Assembly: GCA_019009955.1 (NCBI GenBank) | Contig: CM032229.1 | Coordinates: forward strand, 143,667,501 to 143,731,500 | Origin: Riptortus pedestris | Taxonomy: Eukaryota > Arthropoda > Insecta > Hemiptera > Alydidae | Length of the DNA stretch: 64,000 bases | Direction of reading: 5' to 3' | Translations under genes and position numbers: made by a program | Part shown: one piece after another, positions 1-12,860 of the stretch | How positions within the stretch are numbered: position 1 is the stretch's first letter | Layout of the letters: every line of letters starts with the position of its first letter | Notes under the pieces: model-generated | Told to the model about the DNA's origin: nothing | The model's database searches: none | The model's input: the letters and a program-made list of their open reading frames with translations, nothing else

Positions 1-353
1 AAATATACCTAAGTATAAAAAATTATATACAAATATTAATCTACACAGTACAAAAAAAATCAAAGGACACTCATTTATAAAGAAAATAATGCAAAAAAAA
101 AAAAAAAAAAAACATTCACTTGACGATTTGTTATTGGGAAAACATTCAGGGAAACCATTGTATACTATGTGTCCACCGCAAATACTTCTTTGACATTTAC
201 AGCAAAGACTGGTACCTCTCTTATTTTTTTTAATTATTTATAAATCACTATCACTTTCTTCCATTTGTCTTAAAAGTTCATTTTTAATCTCATCCTCAGT
301 GATGAATAGCGAATTCATTGTCATAGAAGATATACAAAAGGGAAGTTAAACAA
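1..353. other. AT-rich sequence with poly(A) run
   Basis: No gene seen. Low-complexity A/T sequence with an uninterrupted run of 20 A at 93-112. Nothing else recognisable up to the inverted-repeat element that starts near 354. Confidence 0.6.
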
Positions 354-563
354 CAAGGCTGTGTCAAATAAGACACCTACCGGCCGGCACAAACACTCCG
401 AAAAAGTACGAAAAATGGCGGAGGACAGAACATACAATGAATGACCTTGACATGTAGTTGACTACTGAATTGGAGGGAATTAAGCACACCAGTCTTGACC
501 TGTTTGTTACAAGCTCATGTGTGTACAACTTACGGCATAGGTGTCGTGTAAGACACGGCCTTG
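354..563. mobile_element. MITE-like element with hairpin-bearing terminal inverted repeats
   Basis: The left arm (354-379) and the reverse complement of the right arm (538-563) share CAAGGC[T/C]GTGTC, six unmatched bases, then GACACCTA. Each arm is also a small hairpin by itself: GTGTC, six bases, GACAC. Total length of about 210 bp and lack of coding capacity fit a non-autonomous DNA transposon. The open frames crossing it lack a natural ATG start or look random. The interior holds TGACCTTGA (442-450), a perfect Ftz-F1/ERR half-site, and ATGGCGG (415-421). No clean target-site duplication was found, so the exact ends and the superfamily are unknown. Confidence 0.45.
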
Positions 564-2369
564 TCGTTGAAAGGTTAAAGAAAGAAAACACCCTGGGGAG
601 AAACACAACTTTAAATTTTTTGACTTTAAGTAACATTAAAAATACCTTTAGAACTATTGAAATTGCTGCCTCTGAAATCATTAGAATGCAAGCTAAACAA
701 TTAGTAGTTACTAAAATAGTTTAATTGTCAGAGTATGCACTTCAAGTTCCATTTAAAAGGAGAGTAATTATATCGAACAAGCTCTCAGGCACTAAAGAAA
801 CAGAATTTTTAACTTGTTTTAGTACTAAAACACAAAAATTGATAGAACCTTTGTGAAATTTCAATCATAAAAACTAGAGAACTCCTGACTTATAATGATC
901 ACCTTTGTTAAAAGGGAAGAAAAGGGGAAATTAATTTCTTTGAAGTTATTAAGGGAATTGTATGTTTAAAATTGTCTCCAACAAGAACGCTACGTTTTTA
1001 AGTAATCTCTTCAACGAAACGATTTCAACTCACTTTACGACCTACTTCCGAATAAGTCTTTGAGTATGATTGCCCCCTTTTTGAATACCCATGGAACTGC
1101 CCATTTTCCTTCATGAGCAAAAAAAAAGGCCAATTACGCATTACGTACGGCCTGCATTCTCATTTATATTACTGTGAACATCTTTAAATTGTAGTAATTG
1201 TAACGAGAAATTAAAAAGGCATGTAGATTGATGGTATGTTAAAAACGGTGTTTCGCGGTACAATTACCATCATGTATGCACCAAAGAGCCTACCTTATTT
1301 TTCTGAGTCAGACTATTTTTTATCTAAGTAGCTCATCAACTGCTTTACGGTGTAGCTACAAATAGCGTTTAACAAATTAAACTTTTTGTCGTAACTCGAT
1401 GCGGTAAAGCCAGTAATGACTGAGCTCTCATTAAGGCATTAAGGTTTTAAAAGTTCTATATTAGAGATTGATTTGATATTCAGGAATTGCTTACTGGAGG
1501 GTACTTGTATTATATAATTAATGATTTGTCAGCTTAAAGGAATAGTTCCCAAACAATTCTTAAGCCAAGTAGTGTTCTCAGCTCTGTTCCCGAAGCATAG
1601 TCAATAGCCACCTGAAGAAGGCAACGGAAAACTCCTGCCTTTGCTTGTAGCCCTCTCCCTCTCTTACCGTTGTCACTGATGATTTCTATTTCTTATATTA
1701 TTTTACTTATTGTTCGATCAATATTATATATTCCCCTTGGGAGGAGTTGGGACACAGAAAGTCGTGAGGAATCTGGAAGTATGCTTAGCGAGAAGTCGGC
1801 CAAAAACACGAAGACACTCAATAGCCGAACATCTGTAGCTAAGACAAGGAGTCGAAGTCTACGAGTATATGTTTACTCTTCCTTCTTCGAAATAAAGAGA
1901 GTATTGTATTCTCCAAAAAATAGGTTTTCAGATTTTAATGGAGCTATTAGTTTTGATCGTTAGCTTGAACTCATCTAGGCTAGTTTCAGGGAAATGCAAG
2001 TTCGAGTGTACGTACTCAAAACCAACTATCCTTAGCATGCTGAAATTGCATATTTAGGACTGCAGCACCATCTAGCAATGCACGTAGAATTCGTCTGATA
2101 TGTAGGGGGTAGGAGTTGAGAGTTAGGGGGAGGTTTTTTTGATCAGATGCATTTGAATATAGAGCTTATGTCATTTTGTATATTTAATTTAATTGGATAG
2201 CAAAGAAGGCACGAGATATCTCCAACACATTTTTTAGCGAAGTTAATGACGTTGGCAGCTTCGACTCCGTTTTTCGGCTTCCAAATTGATATAAGATATA
2301 CTTCCTGAATAGGTCAGACAACGGGCTTCGAATGAAATTCTATGCTTCCTAACTCGTTGCGACATTAAG
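564..2369. other. No gene seen; AT-rich unique-looking sequence
   Basis: No convincing coding frame. The only item noted is AGAAGGCAACGGAAAACTCC at 1616-1635, which shares 16 of 20 bases with a site at 28237-28256 (see findings) and may mark an old retroelement fragment. Confidence 0.5.
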
Positions 2370-2560
2370 TTAAAGGTGAAAAATGCTACTATGTGGGGTG
2401 TAAATGCGCTGGTAAATATGGGTAAATGCGGCCATTGACATTTCCTCCCCCGCATCAGGGGTGGCATTTGCCGTCGAGGTGTAGGAAGTGCTGGGGGTGA
2501 TAGAGGAGCTGCGGCTGATGGGGGAGCAGCGCACTCTATACAACACACAGATGATGGCTC
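2370..2560. other. GC-richer island, function unknown
   Basis: This island stands out from its AT-rich flanks. It holds repeated GTAAATGCG motifs (around 2400-2435) and G/C-rich stretches between 2445 and 2535. A 101-codon open frame on the minus strand covers it, but that frame begins at GTG rather than ATG and its Ala/Pro-rich start simply reflects local base composition. It could be a regulatory element; there is no direct proof. Confidence 0.25.
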
Positions 2561-5500
2561 ACATACGATCCAAAGAGATACCGTACAATAAAATGTGATG
2601 CTTTGGATCGACCGCTTTCCTTCGTCTGATAGTGTTAATGCTCCCAGTTCTCACGCCGATATGCTAACGATCTTCGGCTCAAATAAAACTTCGGCTCACG
2701 AATTATGCTAAGGATGCTTGCTCGGTATCTAATCTTGCTTTGCAAACATGCTACAATTGCCATCATCCGGCATATTTCTCCAATACCACTTTCCGGTTTC
2801 CATATTTTCTTCAATGCCCAACATAAATAGATACAACCCATGATATATTCTCTATTAGGCTCTTTAGTAACATAATCTTCTATAGAACTCATAAAGTATA
2901 GGATGTCACACCAAGGCGGTTTCTTCCTTCGCACAATATTTAATCAAAACTTTTAGAAAATCATCTTCTCTCTAGTTGCAAATCTCTGAAGGTAGAAAGT
3001 AAAGTTTCGAATAGTAGAGAAATTCTGTAAAAAAGGGAAGCAATTTTTCTGCCAGGCTATTCATTTACCGAGAAATAAACTAAAAGAAAAACAGAATTAC
3101 AGTAAACAGATATCCGTAAAGCCTGATCAAACCAAGTCTGAAGAAATTCTGCTCAAATAAGAATGCAAAGAATTCTGGTTGATAAAAAACATAAAGTATA
3201 CTCATAGAGCAACTCAATGTTTAGTGTATCAGTTTTGGCGTATGACAGGAAAGGCGACGTGTAAGTAGTCTGTATTCAAAATAACCCCAATCAGGGCGAT
3301 ATACGAGTTATTTTTGATTCCGTAAGAGCCTTGAAAGTTTAAGTTAACTTGGAAATGTTATATTTTTCTTACCTGCCCTTCGCATCAAAAGTTGATATAT
3401 CGAAATGACCCAGAATAATTTATTGAAGAACAAATCGAGGCAAGCTGACTGCCGGGAGCGTGATGCCCAAACATGCCAATGCTTTATTAATATCCAGAAC
3501 TTTTGTCATCCTTTTAGAAAGAGTGCCATGAATACTTGATCAAATATCACTTTTATCTCTAACATGGCCGTTATGGGTTGTGTATTTACCGAAATGACTT
3601 GAGTAATTCAGGTCCGATTGATGTCTCCGATGAGTAAGGCTCCCGATGGAGTTAGTTTATAAAATATTAACTATCAATCCATCCCATCTAAACAGAATAT
3701 CTATTCGCCCCCCCCCCACTCAAACACATAAATGAATTCTAAATGTATAGATTCATTACTCTGAATTCATTGTATCGCTATTGACTATGTATATAATGTC
3801 AGCATTACTAACTTACCTATGTTGCTCTAATTTATTTTTGTCCCTTGTGTATTTGAGTATTCCCTAGAGACACCATAACCTGTTCACTACTATTTGAGTT
3901 ATCAGGCTATAATAATTTAATAATTCAGTTTATTTATTCTAATACAAATCTGTATTACAACCTTGTCAGCGTTAACAACTAAATGTTTGAACTATTACAT
4001 ATCTTACTTATTTGAGAGTTTGGCAATGTTCGCATGAGTATTAAAAATTATTATTACAAAAAGGTGAAATACCCAAATAGGATATACGGACGCTGTTTAA
4101 AATATACCAGCTCATTTAGAGACATACAAATAAAGATACATTCTGCAGGTCACACAAAATAAGCAATATACAATTACAAGATTAATCAAGTACTAAAGGT
4201 TATAATAAAATTAAATATATTCCCAAAAAAGTATAAAATCTAACATACCGTGACTAAAAAGTGTAGACAAATTAAAATAAACGAAACCAATTGGAGTTAA
4301 ACTGGGGCTGAAGAACATAGGAAAATATTAATGCATTGTTAAATTAAAACTATTACCCTCTATATATTTATTAGTTCTACAAAGATCTTTGGAGACTAAC
4401 ATCTCATATTCATCGTCCTACAAAAGGTACCGTATAGCTTTGCTTGGCTTCAGGCAATTAAACCTAGAATGTCAACAAAGTTTATATTCTACTTTTCAAA
4501 AATATCCGTTTGTTAAATGATGTCGTTTTTATTTTATTTTGTTTACTGGGAGATAGATAATTAATACAGAAAAATGTTGAAAAATATGTGAGTAATCACA
4601 GGTAAACCTAAAATAATAATAATTCAATTTCATTTTTACTTAATATATAATTTATTATTAAGATTTTAGAAAATTCCACAATTATTCTAATGTATTTCAT
4701 ATCTAAAATAAAGATAAATAGTATTATTTATAAATAAGCTACTATTATTTGATTGTTAAAATGAATATTTATATTAAAAGAAGACCAATTTTATATATTT
4801 GGTCCAAAAAAAATTTTCTTTTTTTCCCTCACAAAAAATCAATGCCAAATATTTAATTTAATATTTCCAAGGAAGCTGCATTAAGTTGAGTAAATCCATT
4901 ATTAAAATTATTTACCATTTTAATGCGGGGCGATTGTTATTTGATTTGAGAAATCAAGTTTATATTTACTGATTCAACCAAACTTTGTGGCATGCGGGCA
5001 TTTGTCGGTGAATTGAATTGGCCGCCACAGAATCAATCACGCTTGTATAAATAGAATTCAACTGCATTTGTGAATGGAAAATCCTGTCAAATAATAGTGT
5101 CACCTGACGCGGAAATAGCTATGCCCAAATATTCTATACTCACATATCTAATCTCGTGTCTACTGTAGTTTGCATATCACGTTTGCACATACAATCTTAT
5201 GACAAACAATCCAACAGATAACTAACTACAGCTTCACTATTTGCCCATGTAACTGTGACATTTGTATTGATAGCGAATACTTTTATACTTTCTAGAAAGC
5301 ACCCCCCCTCCTCCTATAAAGGTAATTAAGAACGTTAATCTCAAAAGTAAACCAAGTTCAGGAAAATACTGTTTTATATTTATGAATTTTATATTTATTT
5401 ATAAACGTTTTTCAGGAATATTTTGCAAATATGACATACTAATATGAAGTGTCTTGTACTCCTGAAAGAAAATGTATATTCTAAGATGAACAAAAATTAA

Positions 5501-6390
5501 ACACCCTCCTTTATGGTTACTAATTTTTCATTTCTATCCAATACCTTCGTAAAATAATGAATAAAATAGAAGAGGCTTTTTAAAGAATATGTAATCCTTT
5601 TTGAGTTATGAAGAAAACATTATCCTAAAATGTTTCAGAACGGAATGGGGAACTTCGTACAGTAGACAGATCCGTGTTGTTCCGTATATTTTAAGTGATT
5701 GGAATACATGTACTGTAAATTGGACATTTTGGGGTAATATAATAGTGAATTAAATTGTTTTTTTAATTACTAATATTTGAAAAAAAAGATTTTTCATTCT
5801 AAAATGAGCTAGACATAATGTACGGTAGAAAAACGTTTTTCCATACCCCTGATCGGGAATTATATTAGAATTTCTAGTATATTTGTTGTGGGCTAACAAT
5901 AATTAGACCATCTCATTGTGAGACGTGGAAAGACATTATCCTAATCAGCAGTTGAATCAGAACTTATATCATTGATGACCACTGCTGTGACACACCGTTT
6001 CATGAATTAGTAAAAAATGTCATTGTGAAATCCGAAATGACGGTGTTTATGTCATTCGAGGGTAGTTTAAGAAGGTGACACACTACCATACACACCTATA
6101 ATCTCGTTGTGTGATCCTCGAAGGTGTTAAGCGACAATAGAACCAGGAATGTCTTTGCAAAAGCACTTCTTCCAATACTTTGGATATGGACAGAAATTGA
6201 TTCAACTTTGGTATTTAAAATACTTGAGTTGGAAGTTCATATGAATATGTAAGATTCAGCAGTAAATTCAGAATTTCTCGCATCTAATCGCGGGATATGA
6301 AAAGATTCCGTTCGGCTTCCTTCCTTCGGGATTCCAAGACTTTAAAATATGAATTTTTTCTCATTAGACTCTCATTTCGTCTGATGGAGA
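2561..6390. other. No gene seen; long AT-rich stretch
   Basis: Mostly A/T-rich DNA, poorest in GC between about 4000 and 4900, with a C run near 3710. No recognisable gene, RNA or repeat family was found by reading. Confidence 0.5.
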
Positions 6391-6900
6391 AGGCCTCCTC
6401 TCCCATGTTCTTAAACCCTAATATATGAGAGTTTTGGGAGTGAGCGTCTTGTGTTTACCTTATGTTCTATATGTGTGTTTGTATGGGGGAGGATCAATAG
6501 GAGCGAGAAACGTTTGTCGACACGGCTGTGATGACGTAGATGATGTGTATGCTGATGATGTGTTTCGAAGCGGCAATTCGAGCAGGCTAGCTGATATTAG
6601 CCCTTGCTCCCTGCGATCACGGCAAGTGGGGGGATATTCTAATGTGTAATACTCTCTCTCTCTCCCTCTCTCTCAGTAATATCGCTCTCAAACCTCTGTT
6701 TGCCGACTCTACATACAAACTAGGGGACCGGATTAGCAGAGTGATCGCTCTAGCTCCTACACACACGCAGGCGCGTGCGCACAAACACACACGCACTCAC
6801 TACCCTTCCCACTCACTCACTCTTATTCCCCCAATTATTCCAAAGCGAACCCAAGATCAGCCTAGACGCTGAATAACCCGTTAAGCGGCAAAGGTCAGAA
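6391..6900. other. GC-richer island with CT and CA simple repeats
   Basis: Contains an imperfect (CT)n tract near 6650-6675 and a CA/CG-rich stretch at 6758-6800. A 74-codon ATG-started frame (6425-6649) begins with hydrophobic residues resembling a signal peptide. Its later Asp/Val-rich part comes from a short GATGATGTG-like direct repeat, so I do not call it a gene. The island may be regulatory. Confidence 0.25.
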
Positions 6901-7555
6901 ATGCAGCCGAACAAAGGTTGCTGTCGACTGACTTTTTATTTTTTGATTATTCGTATGGAATTGCTCAAACCCTTTAACATCCAACAACACTATACTCTCT
7001 TACAACTATTCCTCCGTCTACCGCCCCATTACCCCATCCCACGAAAAAAGATTTTCTTTCTAACTATGCAATAGCCTTTGAAAGCGCTTAGCGCTCAAAT
7101 AATAAAACTTGTGGGGGATTGGACGCTTTATTCTCCAAATTCACAGAATTTTTTACACCCAACAACACTACTGTGAAACAAATTTGATGCATTAACTTAC
7201 CCTACTGTAACTATCAGTAAATCTGAGCAGTTTTTCATATTATAATAAGCATAGAGTAAGGCTGATAACATGAATATGCATTGGCTCAGTAGAGCAAGAC
7301 TTATATTCACAAGTAGGTGCAGACAGTCTGAAGGACTTTTTTTTTTTTAACTGTAATACACCTTATGATACTAGGCTAATCAAGAAGAGCCATCTTCGGG
7401 CATACCAGGTTTTCTGTGTAGGCTACATTTTTTCTGCCTGGCGTTTCTGTAAGAAGAACCTCGAGTTTTATTACATATACAAAACACGTAATAATCTTAC
7501 CATCATCAAACACATAGCCAATTCCTGACAGAAATACCCACTTCCATGTCCCACC
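6901..7555. other. No gene seen
   Basis: AT-rich sequence with a T run near 7330. Nothing recognisable. Confidence 0.5.
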
Positions 7556-7940
7556 AGCCAGCTATCCCGGAGTCCTATGAAAGCGCTCAGGTTTTTCAAT
7601 GTAAAGCAATGTCCTAATAATCTCCCTCCCCCTCCCACGCTGTCTTTTCGTTGGCTTGCCTTACTTCTAACGTAGGAATGACCTAATAAGTTTTCCCCCT
7701 ACATTGCCTGCGAACAGCAATCATCACCCCGTTCTATCTATAATGCATATAGAAAAGACCTTGCAATGAGCCTCCCACTCCAGACACATTGCCATCCCTT
7801 TGTCCTGCTCTGCGAACAGCCTCAGTTTCATAACGCAGGGATGACCTAATAATCCTTGCCAGCTAACAGCCCCCAGCCAGGGAGAACACATATCAGCCCT
7901 ATATAGGAGGCTTGTCAGCCTAGTTATAGAACTATAGGTA
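7556..7940 (+). promoter_or_regulatory. Candidate regulatory or promoter region with diverged direct repeats and TATA-like box
   Basis: Three diverged copies of an ATG(A/T)CCTAATAA motif lie at 7608-7620, 7678-7689 and 7841-7852, and TGCGAACAGC occurs twice (7709-7718 and 7811-7820). Repeated sites of this kind are common in enhancers and promoters. TATATA at 7900-7905 lies in a GC-richer context. About 70 bp further on, an ATG at 7976 opens a 51-residue frame ending at 8131 that matches no family I know. No convincing initiator was seen at the expected distance, so the promoter reading is tentative. Confidence 0.25.
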
Positions 7941-10900
7941 GCTCGAGAGCTCGTTACAACTACAAGTGCTCACGAATGAAATACGCTTCGAGGGTTTCCA
8001 TCGACCACGTGTACCTAGAGTTCCCTTTCAATGGTATAGTCCCTATGTTCATTACTTGCCAGTGTTCTCATCCGAAACTCCGGGTTACAAAACTACACCG
8101 ACAAGAGGCTTTAAGAGCGTTTTCCTTTTGACTCTAGTAAACGGAGAAGTTTATTATAGTTGTGATAAACAATGTCTTTCAATTGAGCCACTTTAGATCT
8201 CTCTTGCTTTTCAAAGATACTTAACGTCAATAGATTGTATTTACGCTAACAAAGAAATGTCGGTTATATGCGAAGAAAAGCCATATTTGTTCCGTTACAA
8301 ATGTTAATGAATTTACATATTGTTAACACTCTGAAAGGTATTATATACTATGTCGGATTGAAAAATGTTAAATACTCGATCTTGTTGCTAATGTATATTT
8401 GGGAATATGTGCACTACTCTTGTGATCCATTGAATTTTTCTCTTACTGTTTTTTTTCTTCTTCTTTATTTCTTGAGTTTGTGGGTTCAGAGCGCCACCCA
8501 CAACGAATGACGTCATAGTTGTCATTCTAGAGAAATGAATTATAGATGAACGGCACATTGGTGATGGCCTTCTTTCTTTTTCTGTCATTGTTCATTTTAT
8601 AATAAAAGAATGGCCTGGATTGTATATACAGTGACTATTTTAAGTGTATGTTTAAAGGTAGTAAAGTGTATGGGATCTCCTTTTTACTCGAATTCATCAG
8701 AGCTACCATCTGAACCTCCGATTCCAGTGACGATTCATTAAATTAATTCTTGTCCCCGGGAGTATTTCCTTCGAATGCAGATCTAACGTAATTTCATAAA
8801 AGGCTTTGTCAAGAACATAACTTTGATCCTGCTGGTTTATTAATAAGTTATTTGAGGTTTATTAGCGCTTAGTATTAGTTGTGTTGTCTAGTCATTCCGC
8901 GTCAGTATACCCCTCCCTTTCCTTTGTCGTGCTATTGCTCCGGTTTAATATGAAATTAACATATCATTATGGAACAACATTAATTAATATACTGCGGATA
9001 TAATAACAATAATCAATATTGGGTAGTTTGAAGTCAGTGAGGCTTCACATTCGCGATAATTGGGCCGTGTATGCGCTCCGGGGGTGGTATATGTATTTAT
9101 TGGATATTGGACGGCATACGGGTAACTTCTCTCATGATATTATGCCCCATCTTGGATTTGACTCAAGGCTATTAACGGCTAATATGTTAGGATTAGCCTG
9201 TTTGCTGACTAAACCATATTCATGATAATGATAATGATATAGTTTAATGTCAAGACACCGGGTGTTTGGATTGTAAACAGCCGCTCTGACTTCATCTCTT
9301 TGAAAGTGACCTGGCAACTGCATTATGTTCCCAAGACGCGGGAAAACGTACTCTTATCAGTTAATTCCCGCCTTTTTAAGTAGTATAAAAAAAAACCTTT
9401 CTCAAATTTCAGAGAAATTTCTCTAAAAAAAATCCCAGACCTAGAAAAACGAAACGAATCGTACAAATGAAAGTTGTGTCACTTTCCAATAGCATAATAC
9501 TGACTACCTTTTTTTTTTCTTATAGTTGAAATAATAATAAAAACAGTTAACATAGTATTGATGTAGTTATAAATATTTTTTTTTACCCTTAATCCTATTT
9601 CAAAAATGATATAGTCTACATTAAAGTAAAGGAAACTTTTAAAAGTCAAAGAAATGTCGTGTTAATCTTCATAAAAACCCACAGTTAAACTTTTTCCACA
9701 TTATGTAATATATGTATAATTAATCACTTAAATATTTATATAAAATACATACTATGCTCAGAAATGAATTTCTGTCCCAAAAAGTCTATCCATTATTACT
9801 GTTTTTTTTCCAATTACTCTAATTACTAATTTATATCAAAACATTACTTTATCAATTTATGTGATAGCAGCTCAAAGGCTCAATAAGAGATTGGAAGGGT
9901 TTATGAGATAAAGTATGAACCGTTCCTTGAATGAAAATAATTTTCTTTCGAATGGAAATGAAAGGTTAAACAAGACATTTTCAGCCTGGAATAATGCCAT
10001 TACAAGGGGTAGTTTTTGTAACCTCAACGTTGAAAGAAATATGTTGTCGGTGTATCCTTGGTTATCCAGCAAAAGACAAATCATATATATCTCAAGGTAT
10101 TGTCGGAATAAAATATGTATTTTGGCCTGATTTAAACAGCCGAGAAGGAATAAAAAGACCATGCTCGTAAATCCGAAGTTCGAAGGCGTATTTTACCCGA
10201 GCCTGTCTTTCTAAAAATATGCTTTAATTTTTTACATTTTAACAAACTTTATTGCACATTATATCATCAAAATGCTGAGAAAAAGGAATTGTAGGCAAAT
10301 AATAAATTTATTAACCCATAAAAAAAAGGAGAGGAGAATTAATTATTTTTACGGGAATTTTTAATATTTCATTTTTAGGGTTTTTCTGCCGCAACATAAC
10401 CCATAAAATTGAACATAAAATACTCAGTGCAAATTACAATTTTATAGGGGGAGAATAAATGATTTAATTTTAGATTCCCCACTGGCCATTAAGTGCATAA
10501 AGTATAATCTGAAACTCCTCACAATTTAATCTCGTTGTAGTTTCATTTCTGTTTTAATCCCACTCAGAAACGGAAATTAGGTTTAATTTATTGTTGAGGT
10601 TTATTCTTTAGTTTACAAACGGCTCTAAAGTATTTCCTCAATTGTAATATTGTTTCTCCGTATTTTTGTTGAAATTCACTTGAATTTTATTTGGCCAATC
10701 ACTTGTCAGTTGAAGTCTGTGATATTGAATGTATGCTCCATGTGTGTGTGTAAAATTTTAGTTGACTGTCACTTACTTATGTACCTAAAATCTCCAACTT
10801 AGTAATTCATACTAATATAATAATAATTATAAGAGTTTAGATGAATTCACTTTCCTCGGGTTGATGAGTCAAAGAATCACTGAACATTAGTTTTGGATAT

Positions 10901-11264
10901 ATTAAGAGTCAATAAAATACATTTCTTTGACAGAATTGGACTGGACGAAAAACTAGATCTAGGACAATCTGAACAACAGTTCTAATTAAATGATATCTTG
11001 ATTTAACTAACATTTTACAATTTTTAACAAATAAAGTATTGTTCATTTTCATGTTGAATATTATAAATAAAATATTCCCCAAATTCATAATAAATATATA
11101 TTTGTTGCTTTATAAAGATGTCTAAACTTGTTTCTGGGGACACTGATTGGGGAGTCTGGTCTTTAATGTCTCCAATTATAGCAAATTAGTATTAGCCCAT
11201 TTTCGTAAATTTCCTGTAGTTTGTTCGTAGTGATACAAGAAGTAATCTGAATGAGACAATGCGA
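7941..11264. other. No convincing gene; AT-rich sequence
   Basis: Apart from the short unrecognised frame at 7976-8131, I see nothing with coding character. AT content rises after about 9360. No tRNA-like or mobile-element signature was found. Confidence 0.45.
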
Positions 11265-11690
11265 TTTTCTAAATATTTCCTCAAATATCTATCTATTCTA
11301 CCCATGAGATTTTGAAAAAGAGGCCCATCTCAAATTGTATATATATGTACACACGTTTGTCTGTTACCTCTCTAGCTGTCTGGAATTATTTTTTTATTGT
11401 TAACGAACTCCACACTATGAGTTTCATGTAAAAATTAAAGACCAATTTCGTTAATGGCTGAAATCTGGGGAGGAGAGGGGGATTAAAACCAAAAATTCAA
11501 CAGTTTTCGGCTATTGTGAGTCAGATGGAAAAATCTTACATGACCAATCGTGTTAAAAATTAAATTTTCTATAAATGTTGTTCTGAACATTTTTTCCCAA
11601 TCTTAAACATTAAACGAGATTTTTTTTCTTTATTTTTATTTGCAGCCTTCAGTAAATCCACACTTTTAGTCATTGGCCTTTAACAATAAG
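11265..11690 (+). mobile_element. Diverged copy of the palindrome/(TA)n element
   Basis: This follows the order of motifs in the near-complete copy at 11811-12413: a stretch like 'tctattctaccc', a 'gag-cc-ttcaaa-tgtatata' segment, TTTGTCTGTTAC-CTCTAGC, a TGTTAACGAACTC segment, then a G-rich GGAGAGGGGG segment. The TA tract is reduced to a few units. It has many substitutions and indels and is clearly older than the copy next to it. Same orientation as that copy. Confidence 0.5.
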
Positions 11691-11810
11691 CCAAAATATT
11701 AACTTATTTAGTTATAGAGAATATACGGTGAGATGAGGTCACTAGTTTTTCATTCAGGACACTTTTGGTAATACTGCTATGATCAGGCAACCTGATCAGA
11801 CCTGACTATT

Positions 11811-11932
11811 AGCAGATTTCCCTTAAGGGAAATCAGCTATTGAGGTTGTACTCATGACGGAATTTTCGAAATTTTTCTTCTAATGTCCATCGATCCTACC
11901 TAGTAGATGACGAAAATGAGGTCCGTTCAAAA

Positions 11933-11974
<42 letters not shown>

Positions 11975-12413
11975 CTGTTACCGCTCTAGCGGTCGCAATT
12001 TTTGTTTGATCGTTACCAAACTCGATATTTAGTCGTTTTATGTAAAACGTAAGATCAAGTTCGTTAACGGTTGAAATTGGATGACGGAGAGGGGGGGTTT
12101 AGAGAGGAGGATTTTGGAAAATTCGAAATATCTCCTTTACTATTCGTTGGATCGAAAAATTGTACAGAATCAATCTTATTACAAATTAATTTTACTATAA
12201 ATAGTGTTATATACATTTATTCTCTATCTTGAATATTAACCGAGATATTTGCATTTTTATTAAATCTGGGCGGCTAACGGACGAAATGTCTTCCCCCCCC
12301 CAAAAGCTAGTTCGGCCGTTTCATTAACTGTTCGGCTCTCGTGAAATTTCTCTATTGTAAAACTTCACATGGGAAATCTGCTTAGTTTACGCAGCCCCTG
12401 CTTGACGGACTTT
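11811..12413 (+). mobile_element. Near-complete non-autonomous element with terminal palindrome and internal (TA)n
   Basis: One end carries the perfect 20-bp palindrome GATTTCCCTTAAGGGAAATC (11815-11834) inside AGC...GCT flanks. The other end holds the reverse complement of the same AGCAGATTTCCC block (12371-12382), followed by GCAGCCCCTGC and GACGGACTTT. A (TA)n tract occupies 11936-11970 and is followed by TGTCTGTTACCGCTCTAGCGGTCGC. A closely related copy lies inverted at 18683-19278, so both ends are defined by comparison. It has no coding frame, so it is non-autonomous. It might be a DNA transposon derivative; the superfamily cannot be assigned and no clear target duplication was found. 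Confidence 0.6.
11936..11970. repeat. (TA)n microsatellite inside mobile element
   Basis: About 17 TA units at the same internal position as the TA tract in the inverted sister copy, so the microsatellite was carried by the element and did not arise independently here. Confidence 0.85.
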
Positions 12414-12639
12414 ATTTTCATTTCTTTTTTCTTTTGGGTTTAATATTTTAAATAGTGAGGAGCCAGAAATTGTGTTTCTTATTAACCTGATTCATCACCC
12501 TCACCACCAGATAAAAATCAATATTATTAGTATTTTAAACCCCACTGACTAAAAATAGAATAAAATATAAAATTCTTATGTAGAATTAAATCGAAGGGAG
12601 ATCTACAAATGATCAGAATCAGTTAAGGACTAGGCTTTG

Positions 12640-12860
12640 GGAATGGAGAAGCTTGAGAAGGAGTAAATCCCAAAAGCCCCACCTATCCCGTAGCCATCCC
12701 TGAAGGTAGCCAAGGGTCAGATCCAGGGATTAGCTCACCATCCCTGCCCAGACTTACCCTAGTCTCCGGGATTAGACTCCCTCAATCGCCTGTAATTAGA
12801 ATATCAATTAACAATCCTCTCCGACAGTCGATAATCCCTTCATCAAACAGATTTCTATCA
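12640..12860. promoter_or_regulatory. Candidate enhancer with clustered K50-homeodomain sites
   Basis: A GC-richer island between AT-rich flanks. It holds GGGATTA at 12726-12732 and again at 12768-12774, TAATCCC at 12832-12838, a weaker CAATCC near 12812, and TAATTA near 12793. TAATCC/GGATTA is the known core bound by Otx/Bicoid/Gsc/Pitx-type homeodomains. Three perfect cores in about 115 bp is more than expected for such DNA. No coding frame was found. The call rests on motifs only. Confidence 0.3.

Noticed and set aside
2243..2548. 101-codon minus-strand frame with Ala/Pro-rich start
   Set aside because: Begins at GTG, not ATG; composition follows the local GC-rich patch; no known family.
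6425..6649. 74-codon frame with a signal-peptide-like start
   Set aside because: The later half is a direct-repeat product and no homolog is recognised; the N-terminus alone is not evidence of a gene.
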